Assembly (NCBI RefSeq): GCF_047495875.1
Contig: NC_092465.1
Location: 922,501 to 986,500 of the forward strand
Direction of reading: 5' to 3'
Source: Pithys albifrons albifrons
Taxonomy: Eukaryota > Chordata > Aves > Passeriformes > Thamnophilidae
DNA length: 64,000 nucleotides
Each line of letters begins with the position of its first letter. Position 1 is the first letter of the stretch. The notes below the pieces were generated by a model. It searched no databases, was not told the origin of the DNA, and was given only the letters and a program-made list of their open reading frames with translations. The position numbers were made by a program, and so were the translations under genes. Shown piece by piece: positions 1 to 11,600 of this stretch.

Positions 1-711
1 CAGTTTATTAACACCAAAGCAAAATAATTTCAGTCGCAATTATCATTTTTTTAATTCATATGGAAGCTGCATTAGTTGCACTACACACAACTGAAGAGAG
101 ATGAGACAGATTTTTGGATAGTTTGGGGAAAAATAAGCCCTGTTCATCGGGTTTCTCTGGGTTCCCACACTCCTCTTCCTCCCAGGAAATTACAAATTAG
201 GGAGGTGTAGAGGGGGAGAGAAAAGCAGTAATTTATGAAAACACAGTACACCATAATTTTGCCATTTTTCTGCAGTAAGGATGGCAAATGATTCATGAGA
301 AAAAATGAAATATATTCCCCTGTCAGCTCAATAGATCCAAGATTTACAGCTCCTCGACTTGGACAGGAACAGCTCTGCTTGCATAGGAATGAATTGCAAA
401 TCAGTTAATTGGAGAGATGCAAAAATAATAAATGAATCTGTGCAAAATAAACAGAGCAACAATTTGGGAGAGCAAATGAAGGGCAGCAGAGCTCTTGGTT
501 TGTTCTGGGGGGAAAAAGGTGGTCGGGGACATCACTCTGGCTCTGTCACTTGGTGTCGGTTTTATGGATCAATTTCATTCCAGCTGCAGCAGTTGGACAA
601 ACAGATCAGGAGATTTGGGGAGGCAGAGCCAAGTTTGCCTTATGTAGGCAAATAAAGGCACTGGGGGAGAGGGTGATGTGCACCCAGCTCTGCTCTGAGC
701 CCCTGCAGAAC
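1..711. other. Non-coding flank, nothing recognised
   Basis: AT-rich single-copy-looking DNA with no exon-like, RNA or repeat signal that I can name. Confidence 0.6.
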
Positions 712-1345
712 TGCACAGCCCAGCTCGGAACATCCCACTGCCACAGGAAAACCCCTTACCTAGGGAATGTGGGAATTCTGGTCCCACTCCCTGCACAGCC
801 CAGCTCAGAATATTCCAATGCCACAAGGAAAACTCCTCACCTGGGGAATGTGGGAATTCTGACCCCATCCCCTGCACAGCTCAGCTCAGAACACCCCACT
901 GCCACAGGAAAACTCCTCACCTGGGGAATGTGGGAATTCTGCCCTCATTCCCTGCACAGCTCAGCTCAGAACACCCCACTGCCACAGGAAAACTCCTCAC
1001 CTGGGGAATGTGGGAATTCTGACCCCATCCCCTGCACAGCTCAGCTCAGAACACCCCACTGCCACAGGAAAACTCCTCACCTGGGGAATGTGGGAATTCT
1101 GCCCTCATTCCCTGCACAGCCCAGCTCGGAACACCCCACTGCCACAGGAAAACTCCTCACCTGGGGAATGTGGGAATTCTGCCCTCATTCCCTGCACAGC
1201 CCAGCTCGGAACACCCCACCGCCACAGGAAAACTCCTCACCTGGGGAATGTGGGAATTCTGCCCTCATTCCCTACACAGCTCAGCTCAGAACACCCCACT
1301 GCCACAGGAAAACTCCTCACCTGGGAAGGGTGGGAATTCTGCCCC
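712..1345. repeat. 80-bp minisatellite, about 8 copies
   Basis: The unit contains GGGAATGTGGGAATTCTG, and GAATTC recurs at 773, 854, 934, 1014, 1094, 1174, 1254 and 1334. The period is therefore 80 bp, with the first interval 81. Inner copies are nearly identical. It lies in the 3' flank of GPD2, and the open frames across it are an effect of the repeat. Confidence 0.95.
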
Positions 1346-2790
1346 CATGCCCACCCGGGGGCAGCCGGATGGGCTGCGATGGCTCAGGGCACACAAAGCC
1401 CGAGGGCTGGGGAGCGATTCAGGGAAATCCACAGCTGAAACTTGCCCAGATTTTGCAGGCAGCAGTGCCCTGCTCACAGCCATCCACCGGGATGAGCTCA
1501 CGCACCGGGCTGTGGTGAACGCACGCAGCAGAATTCCAGCTGTGCCTCCCTTCGCACCCTGATCCACAGGGAGCTGCCCAGCCCGGCTGGAGCCCAGGGC
1601 ACCGATCCCAGTGGATCCCGGCCCCTCCTGCCACACCGACAGCTCCAGGAGCACGGACCGGAGAATGGGGATTGCTGGGACTGGGAGATCAGGGCTCACA
1701 CCCCGAGGCACAACAGCCACAGACACGAACCCCCTCTTCTTCCTGGAGAGGTCCTGAGCCTGTCCCAGCAGCACAGCCACATCCCCACGGATGGTGTTCT
1801 CTCCAAAGGATGCCATCAGTTCCCACCTGACACAGGGAACACCCAGCTTGGGCACCAACGCTGAAATATTAATGCTGCTGTGATATTGCCCATCATATTT
1901 CTAACCAGGCTGTGGAGCACCAGCCACACAAGGCACAATAAATCTGAGTTTCTGACCATTCCATGGAGACGCCGGAGGAAGGGACAGCCCCAGCACTCCT
2001 GTTCCTCCCAGCAGCAAAGTCAGGAGCATGACCCAAGGCGATTCTAGTGCTGCAAAATATTTGGGACAAAGCTGATTGCAGCAAACACTTTGTGACATCT
2101 CACTTACACACCACAGACTAGAGAAGATCCATCACCTCGGTGGTTTCCCTCCGATCCGGTTCATCCCTGCACAGAGGGAGCCACTCCAGCTGCACATCCA
2201 CAGCCCTGCAGCAGCCCAGCTCCGGGGCACTTGTGGAATATCCCCACTACAAGTGTGAATTAAACCCTGTGAAATAATCTGGAGATTATAAAGATCGTGC
2301 TCACCCTGATAACGGCGCCGCTGATTTACTGACAGGGAAAATGGATTTGTTCTGTCGGAACATTCATCAACACGGGGCAACCCCGGGAAACCTGACATGG
2401 AACATGATCCAAACAGATTAGGAAATCGCTCCCGTTCACTTCTATTGATTTTAGTCAGCATCAAACTCATCAATGTGCAGGGACTGCTCACGGCTGGCAT
2501 TTCCCCCCCAGCCCAACCCAGGTGGCTGCTGCAATTCCAGCCTGAGAGGGCAGTGCAGGATCCCTCACCCTGTCACCTCCCAGGAATGCCAAATGCTGCG
2601 GCAGCTCCTCATTTTCACTTCGGAACTACCGAGTGCTGAATTCCGAGTCAAGATGGGAAAGCACGGGAAAGCTGGGCTGGGTTTGCCAAATCATCTATCC
2701 CAACATTCTCCCTTCCCAAAGAAAGTTTTCCAAGGCTATTTTTGCACCTGCTGTAACAAACTGCCAGTGAGAGGAGCGTTTTTAACCAGT
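1346..2790. other. Non-coding 3' flank, nothing recognised
   Basis: Between the 80-bp array and the candidate end of the GPD2 3' UTR. Short open frames are present on both strands, but none resembles a known protein or has splice support. Confidence 0.55.
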
Positions 2791-5526
2791 TTTATTGATT
2801 CATGCTCTCAGTCCTTACTCAGTTAAAAACAAGGCACATTAAATACATCCTCTTATTGCTCCATAAACGCATGCGGCTCATTCCAGATATCAAAGGTAAT
2901 AAATAATGGCAGGAAAACACCAAGACAGTTATAAAAACGACAACCCAGCCTCAAACACAGCATTGAACAGCCCAGGCTGCAACAGGAACCTGACAACAGA
3001 CGTAAGTGCCACGTGTAAACCTGCAGTGAGTGTCTGGTCATGTATTATACACATGGACACACACACTGCATGGATCCCCCCAGGTGTGCAGTTTATTTAA
3101 AACACAAAATAACCCCAGAAAATCCAGAAATCTAAGTCCCATCTCACAAAGAAAGAGAAAAAAATTATCTTATTCCTGCTTTTCCACCCCAGATCAGCAC
3201 AGCAAGACAGTGACATTGTACAACTCTTCCCACAGTACATTCACATTAAAAAATCCCCGAACAACAAAGCCAACATTCCTGCAGACAGAGTGAGGGGATA
3301 AATAAATACTTTAGATTTCTCCATGTACAGATTCAGCTGTTGAAGGAGCACATGCAGTTGTCCCTGTCACTCCAGGGCCATAGAGGGGAGCAGGAGTGTG
3401 ACATAAAGTGCCTGAGACACAAAGCAAATCCATGTCCAAGGACACACACAGTCAGGAGAATCCCAGAGTCACATTCCAGATGCAAGATTAGCAAAACAAG
3501 AGAATCCCAAAGTCACATTCCAGATGCAAGATTAGCAAAGCAAGAGAACAAAGAGCATACTTTGGGTACAACACAGAAAATCCTGCTTTCCAGGTAAACC
3601 AGGGTTATTAATTTAACAAAGCCAGTTAGAGAGAAGTGGAGGAGAATTCCTCTTTAAACCATACAAAAGGTGTTCATTATTGGAAATATTTTCTTTACAG
3701 GGCCTGGAAAAGGTCTCATGACTTTTACTTTGGGGTTTTTTCCCTTAAACTGTTGGTAACAGTAGAATCCCAAACCTCTTCCCTTGCTCACTGAGCCAAA
3801 ACAACCTGTGTGTTATCCATTCACTTCCCTCAGTTCTGCAGGGAATGTGAAATCTGTTACGTGGGTTTGGGAATACAAAGCTGAGTCAAACATTCCAGCC
3901 TTCTCCTGAATATTCTGGAACACAGTTCAAAAGGAAAAGTTTAGAGGACCACAGGAACAAACCCCTTTGTTCATTGAAACATCCTTGTGGTGGCTGATAT
4001 GCCAACTCCTCCTGCCCCTACCCCCAGCACAGAGCTCAGAGCACAGAGCCACAACCTGAACAGGATCTGCATCAAAAAACTGAATTTGACATGCAAAAAC
4101 CATCTGAACTACTTTAAAAACTCCTTTTAGATGAGCCTTGCCCTGTTTTCTTTTTCTTTTGTATCTACTATTTTTCAACACCTGTATTTTTAATACTTTT
4201 AAAGGACCCTGTTTCTTCAGCCAAACACAACATTTTTACTCACTGTGCTACATCCCACCACTCCTCAGCATCTCCATTTGTGTCTGGAATAATATTCCAT
4301 GTTAAAACATCCAAGGAATCTTTGCTGTTCACTCCTGTCCTGTTATTTTCTATCAGTGAATGTGATGACACCAGGCAAAGACAACAGATTTTCCTGATCA
4401 GAAATTCTGACCCCTGGGAAGTGGAGCTGGGTTTGAGGTGGAAACTGCTATTTCTACTCAAGGAATAAAACAGATGCCAAATCCAGCAATAAACCAGGTT
4501 TTCTCTGCCTCATTCAACATCAGGCAGAAATCTCCCACCTGATCTTGAGCCAATCCAGCAGCAGGAAGGCAACAGACAGGTACACCAGTGCTGGAAACAG
4601 CTCCAGTGGGGACTCCTTGTTTTGGTTTTTCCATGAATCTGCTGAAAAATAGCCCTTTTTCTAGAAAAGTTAGTGGAATGCAAGACAAATTTTGTTGGTT
4701 TTTTTTCACTCTGAAATTTTAAATTTTTAAATTAAGACTGTTGTGCTACCAAAACCTGTCCTGTCCTACATGTCATCAGGATTTGTCCTGAACTTGAAGC
4801 ACTTTTTAGCATAAAGCACCTTTTACCTTTATGCACAAAGCACCACCTGCCAGACAATGCCATTTATTAAAGGCAGTTATTTGGGTCAATACAGGAGAAG
4901 GGAAGCTGTCCCCAGTTTTTAGCCAAATTATTACCTTGGGTGATTCATCAAGATGTCTTGTTTTCCAGCTGCTATTTTTGTGTGGCCAAGAATTGGCACC
5001 TCTGGAATAACAAAGCAAATCCAGCCTCCTGGAAGGCTCAGGACAGCTCTCCACCATCACCACCACCCCAGGAAGTATCAGATTTGTTCCTTTTGGGACA
5101 GCATGTCCAATTCAGAACACCAGTTTTCCCTCTCTTGCTCTTTGCTGAGGACACAGCAGCAGGTTTGAGATACCAGGTTTTTGTTTGGAGAATTAAACAC
5201 GTTTCAAGGCAGGATTCACTCTGAGCATCCTTTGCTTTAAAGGTAGAGGTGAACAGTTAATGACCAAGGCAGCACATGCTTTTGTGTGCACCCAAACCCT
5301 CCCAGCCTGCATTGCTGGACTCTTGCTAAGACACCCCTGGGGCTGCGGAACCCCCAACCCAAAGGCCACGTACCGGAGTAATAAGGGAATCATTAATGAC
5401 AAGGAGAGACGCACCACAGGATTCTGTAAGAGCTACACCGATGGACAGGCTCTGGGCACCTGGGCCAGTGGGATGGGCAGAAGCACTGGATGTCCTCACA
5501 GCTCCAGGCAGCCGTGGCTGGGGGGC
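2791..5526 (-). other. GPD2: Candidate GPD2 3' UTR (end uncertain)
   Basis: Downstream of the stop, minus-strand AATAAA hexamers (TTTATT on plus) occur at 4863-4868, 3092-3097 and 2791-2796, and an ATTAAA at 4189-4194. The stretch is AT-rich, free of CR1 and non-coding. Mammalian GPD2 has a 3' UTR of several kilobases, so the 3092 or 2791 signal is plausible. A 44-bp duplication lies inside at 3457-3544. Confidence 0.35.
3457..3544. repeat. 44-bp tandem duplication
   Basis: Two copies of a 44-bp unit (3457-3500 and 3501-3544) beginning AGAATCCCA, with only two differences. It is recent and lies in the probable GPD2 3' UTR. Confidence 0.9.
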
Positions 5527-5652
5527 TCACACGCCGCCGCCGCTCCGGTCCACCGGGATGGCCGCGCGGCGCCGCAGGTTCTCCTCGGCGCTCTTCATCA
5601 GCACGGCCAGCCTGCTCCCCGACACGTGGCCCTTCTGGATGGCACTCATCAG
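5527..5652 (-). CDS. GPD2: GPD2 exon 17, coding part (residues 685-725, stop)
   Basis: Encodes [20 protein letters not shown], then a GC-rich tail ending [10 protein letters not shown] and TGA (5529-5527). The acceptor is GTCCCCAG. The IPVDRS tail is diagnostic of vertebrate GPD2. Third codon positions are nearly all G/C. Confidence 0.97.
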   Translation of the reverse strand: MMSAIQKGHVSGSRLAVLMKSAEENLRRRAAIPVDRSGGGV

Positions 5653-8600
5653 CTGGGGACACAGGGACAGCACCTGTCACCTCCCTGCTCCGGGCAGCAC
5701 CCAAACCACTCGGGGATTCCACGATTCCTAATCCACCACCCACTCCAGTCCATGCCCTTCTCCACTCACAAGCCCTTCTCTGTAGGGACACTGTACTTGA
5801 CTTCTACAATTCTTTCAAATCCAAATTCCTTTACAGACTTTTAAAACTAATTTGCCTTTAAGTCCTGGGAGCTGAGCTCAGCTCTCTCTCAACGAACACA
5901 CACTAGTGCTAAGATTTTAGTTAATTCTTTTTTATCCCATGGATAAAGTGAGCATTAGATGTGAAATTACTTGCAGTCAGCTCGACACAGAGCACTGGGG
6001 AAGCAATTGGCACTTGCAAAATGCAATTTCTTACTCCCACTGAGTGTAGGAATCCTTCAGATTCCTTCCTTCCTATAGGAAAATCTGTTCATTACATCTG
6101 CAGTTGGACCTGTGCAAATATGGTATCAGTCCTGCCAAGGCTGAGTTGGAGAACGAGTTTGGACAAGTCCTGGAGCACCAGGACACAGGGAATGGCTTCC
6201 CAGTGCTGGGGGGCAGGGTTAGATGGGACATTGGGAAGAAACTCTTGGCTGTGAGGGTGGTGATGCCCTGGCACAGGTTGGGCAGAGAAGCTGTGGCTGC
6301 CCCTGGATCTCTGGGAATGTCCAAGGCCAGGCTGGATGGGGCTTGGAGCAACCTGGGCTGGTGGAAGGTGTCCCTGCTCATGGCAGGGGCTGGAATGAGA
6401 TAAGCTTTAATGTCCCTTCCAACTCAAACCAGTTTGGGATTCTGTGATTTCCTCTGATTTAACATGGAGAGGATGGTTGCCTTTACATCCCAACACCAGT
6501 TCCCAAGGTTCTCCCCCTCTCTTGAGCATCACTCCATGGACACCTGTGGGCAGCAGGGGCTGCTGGGCCATTATTTGGGTTCCCTCAGCACTGTGCAGGT
6601 GGCCAAAGGACAGCTCTGGTCTGCTCCCACCTGGAGAGCCAGGCAGCCCCCAGGTACATCCTGTTCTATATTCTAACATAAACCTCCACAAATATTTGCC
6701 CAGGGCTTGCACAATCACTCTGCAGTGAAACCCAATTACTTGGAAGTTTTCAGAAAGCAAACACCCAACTATTGGGCACTGACTTAACAGATCCATTAAA
6801 AAATTAAACAAACATTTAATGTATTTTGATTCTTCCATGGCAACCCCCTGTTCATTTCAGGGCCAACCTGCCCACTTAGCAGTGGGTTGTGCAGCAGTTC
6901 CTGGGCTGTTCTACCTTCCCAGGAGTGGGTAGGAGAGCACAGGTGAGGAGGGGCACAGCCCTGCAGTGCCATCCCTGTTGTTCCATAGCCAGGTTGCTCT
7001 AAGATGTGCAGGAGCCACAGTGACACAGGTTTGCAAAAACCCCAAAGCACCCAACGCTGGTAGGACTGGTCAGCTTAGGAAAGCAAAAACCTCAGAATAG
7101 CCCCAAGCCCTCCCAGAGCACATAATTACTGTCTGCTTCAACTTCTGAACTACAATGGACCCAAACTCCAGCTAACACATCCCTTGCAGCAATGGGTGGG
7201 CTCCCCCACTTAAAGGTTTCCACATGCCAAGGGAGGTAGTAGAGTGATCCTTTCCAACAGCCAGGACCAGCTGGGATTTTCTCTCCCTTTTGGATATAGC
7301 ACCATAAACTCCCAAAGCCATTGGTTCTTGCCCCCTGGTTTGTTTGGTTTGCTTTTTTCCCTTCCCCCAAGTTCACTGCAGCTCCCCAGTTCAATTGCTT
7401 CATTTTAGGCAAATAAATACTCCTTTTTGCTAATGCTGGACACAACCTGTGAAAATTTTCTGCATTTAGATTCAACAATGCTGCTCTTATCCCCCAGCTC
7501 ATCTCCAGAGAGACAATTACCATTTCCTTCGCCTTGATCTTGTTTGTTTAACTTGACACAGTGAAGAAAGGGCTGACATTGACCAAAATCCCCAGCATTA
7601 ATTTCTCTCCTGTTCCGCATTCATCACTGCCATTGGGCAGGGGAGACACAGCAGGCTATGAAATACCACCCCAAAAACCACTCCTCAGACACAGAACCAG
7701 CTGGCAAACCACATATGCAAAGAGAGGGCCCTTGGTTTCACTTGAAAGCACCCCAAAAGGCTTTTCTTTCATAGAAACTGGGATAGTTCAGCCAATCCAG
7801 GAGTTAAAATGGGTTATTGAGCCTGGATGGGCTTTATAATATATTTATAATATATAGTAAGTTATTTAGTTTAGTATTTAATTTTTTGGTTTATTGTTAT
7901 TATAGCTATTTATTATTTATTATATATTATTAATATTTAGTTTCTTCTTATTAAGTTTATTCATATTTGTATTTACTAGTAGTTTAGAAACTACTAATCC
8001 CATACAGCCCCAGAAAATGTCAGTGTGCACAGCTGTGCCATGCACCTTCCAATGGCAACTCTATCATTTTTAATATGTTCAAAAAGCATTTTTGTGCTAA
8101 AAATGAAAAATTCAGGTCTGTACTGGGGCATAACCTGTAAATGGGACCTCTTCTTTGGGTCTCATTGAAAAAAAATCCTTGAGTTTCAAATCTGCTCAAG
8201 GATGGCTCCATGTGTCCCTTAGTGCACTACAGGTAACACTCATCTGGTCTCCAACCCAGCCCTAAGCCCCACCTGTGCCTTTGCTCATAAAAGCAGCAGC
8301 TTTTTGGAACAACAGGAATCACCCACCTGCAGGAACTCATTGAGCTCCACCTGCCCGTTTTTGTTCAGATCCACCTCGTTCAGGATCTCGTGGAGTGTGT
8401 TCTCAGCAATCTGCACACTGATGCTCTGCACACAACAAGCACAGGGGCATTGCTCAGCACGGCTCTGCATGGAAATCCAGAGAAGCTGCTTCCAAAGGAA
8501 ACCCAGAACATAAAGAAGCCTCACCTCCAGCACACGCTGCACGTCCAGGATGGTGATAAACCCCTTCTTGTCCTTGTCAAACATGTGGAACCGCTTCTTG

Positions 8601-11600
8601 TACCTGCGAGAGAAGGGTTATCCCTGGGGAACTGCACTGGGAGGGGGACAGGGGCTCGTTAACCCTCCTGCTTCACTCACCTCTCAATATCTGAAGGCAC
8701 TAGGCTGATTTCAGAGCTGTCTGTTAATTGATCTGTTTTTACTTTGTAGCCCATTTCATAATAGAGAAATTTTTTAGCAGTTTCAAGCTCTTCCTACAAC
8801 AAAAACAGAAAACCTGTGTATCTGAGGAACACCAAGTTCTTACACAAGTATCTTTCATGTAGTATTTCTTATTTATATTTTATTATTAGATTCTTCCATT
8901 TAACCAGAATTTTTCTAAGCTCTCAAAATTAAGCAAATGGCAGCTGAAAAGTATTTCAAAAGTTAAGCTTAGGCACTTTTTAGTCTTGGAAAGAGGTATC
9001 AACTTGTAATTTCTGTGTAAATGCTCTCAGGACCATTCCACTCCTTCAGTCACACATGGTGTGTCTGCACATTGCAGGAAAATGTGGCCCTTTCAGGTCA
9101 GGCCTACAACATGTCATTTCCCTTCCAGTGTGATGTTTCACCCAGCTGCCCAAAATCAGCAAGAAAATCAGGAGGCTCAACACCACAGAGGCTCTTTATG
9201 GTCTAAACTAGTCTCCCTGATAGTAAAATTACTTTATTACCTGAAAGTTCAGTGCAAGGTCTTCCCTTGCCAGGTTTTAATAAGTGATAAACTCCTGACA
9301 TACATAAAGCACTGTAGTTTTCTCTGCAGCAAGGGGTCCTTTTCCAGAACAAAGCCCAGTGGATACCCAGGGGATGCAGAGATGCCTTGCTGGCAGTCCT
9401 GAGCTCACGTGAGCCATGGATGACTTTGGAACTCCTACAGGTGAGTGCAGGACTTGTCCATTTTCCTTCCTGCAGGTGAGGGTGGGAAGGGTGCCCAACT
9501 CCCCTCTGCAGGTGCTGGCCTTGGGGCTGTCCATGCAACCCTAACCATGTGTTCATTCCAAATTCCTTGCCTTGACAGCTTCCCATTTGCTAAACTATTT
9601 TTAGGGAAGAATTGGTGTAGCTTTGTTCAACCTAGAAAATGATTCCATAAGCAAACCTCATGAGGTCAGGGTGAGGCACTCCTGATCCAGCCATACTCTG
9701 AGGCTGCCCATCAAACATGCACCAAGCAGCAGCAGCACCCTCACATCTGGGACAGGAGGGGATCCCTTTACTTCTGCATTCCTGAGGGCAGGCTTTAGGA
9801 TCTCAGCAGGTCCTCTGGCTATGAGGACTCAAATAGGCTCCTTCCAGAATGTTAATCAAGCTTTTGACTGGCTAAAAAGTTTCATGAACACTCCAAGGAA
9901 ACCTCTGGGGTGGAAGTGTCAGGTGAGCATTCACAGGCTCTGTTTGCTACCCAGTGAAAGAGCTCCCAGAGCCCTATCCCTCCTTTCCTTCTGTTCCTCC
10001 ACCACACTCAGGACAGTGTTCCAAGTGCAGCCTCCACTATTCTGGGCACTTCTCTCTGTACAACAGCAGCAACAAGTGCTGTTTGGCAGCTTCCTGATGT
10101 GGCAGCTCAGAAGGGGCAGGATATCCACGTATGTCCTCAAAATGACAGAGAGGGGTGAGCAAGTCCCACAGTGACTCTGAGCACAGACCCACTGGGGACA
10201 AAGGAAGCCAACAACAACCCAGAACATTCATTTAGGCCAGACAGTGGTGTACCATCAGTATTACCACTTCTCAAAAGACACAGGGATAAAAAGGGGTGAC
10301 ACAAGATCCTCCTTTGCTGAGGCAGACCTGATGAAAAGTGTCAGTAAACAAAATAATTGATAGGAATAGGATAATAATACCAAGTCTGCTTTCATTTTTA
10401 AAGCAAGGGAAGAACAGGATACAGATCTTCCCTTTCCCTCCACCCCCTGGCCAATCCCAACTCATTTCACAGCTATTTGATAAAGTCTTTATAAAGAAAT
10501 GCACCAAGTGACTCATTCTCTCAGGAATAAAACATCTCTTGTAGTTTTCTATTCAACTAACTTGGATCGTTAACATGGAAACTCCTTAAGCCAAACAGAG
10601 CAGCTTCAGCTGAAAAAGGCCCTTTTGTACCTTCTTTTTCTGCTCACTCCAGTTGAGTTCTTTGCCCATGATGTCCACGATCCTCGGCAGTGCCTCCTCT
10701 GCCGCCTGCACGTTGAGGAAGGCCAGGCGGGTGCGCCGGGAGATGATGTCCACGGCCGTGCGGGCGTATTCCTTCACTCCATACACCACCTGGGGCAGCC
10801 AGCCAGGGGAATGCAGGTGAGACGGGCACAGGAGTGGTGGGAATGGCACCCCAGGGCACCCTGCTGGGCTGCCCACACAACAGCAGCTACTGCAAACCAG
10901 TGCCCACCTGGCCATGAGAAGGGCTTGGAAAGTTCCCTTTTCCTTGGGGCATTTTATAAAACTGGGAGCAAATCATAGAATCATAGAATCGATTGGGTTG
11001 GAAAAGACCTCTGAGATCATCGAGTCCAACCCTTGGTCCAACTCCAGTCCCTTTACCAGATCATGGCACTCAGTGCTACGGCCAATCTGCGTTTAAAAAT
11101 CTCTAGGGATGGTGAATCCACCCCCTCTCTGGGCAGCCCATTCCAATGCCTGAGCACTCTCTCTGTAAAGAATTTTTTTCTGATATCCAACTTAAATTTC
11201 CCCTGTCAGAGCTTGAGCCCATCGTGCCCCCTTGTCCTATTGCTGAGTGCCTGGGAGAAGAGACCAACCCCCACCTGGCCAGAACTTCCCTTCAGGCAGT
11301 TCCAGACAGTGCTGAGGTCACCTCTGAGCCTCCTCTTCTCCAGGCTGAACACCCCCAGCTCCCTCAGCCTCTCCCCACAGCACTTGTGCTCCAGTCCCTT
11401 CACCAGCCTTGCTGCTCTTCTCTGGACTCGCTCCAGCCCCTCAATCTCTTTCCTCAACTGAGAGGCCCAGAACTGAACACAACACTCAAGGTGTGGCCTC
11501 CCCAAGGCAGAGTCCAGGGGAAGGGTCACTGCCCTGGGCCTGCTGGCCACGCTAGTTTGGATCCAGGACAGGATTTCATTGGCCTTCTTGGCCAATATAA

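Larger units (their letters stand above)
5653..8326 (-). other. GPD2: GPD2 intron 16
   Basis: Contains one CR1 fragment (6150-6450) and an extremely AT-rich tract at about 7838-7990. The rest is unique-looking non-coding DNA. Confidence 0.8.

Noticed and set aside
712..1345. CRISPR-like array
   Set aside because: Direct 80-bp repeats without unique spacers, in vertebrate DNA; an ordinary minisatellite.
550..1518. 322-codon plus-strand frame in the 3' flank
   Set aside because: Translation of the 80-bp minisatellite with no coding character outside it.
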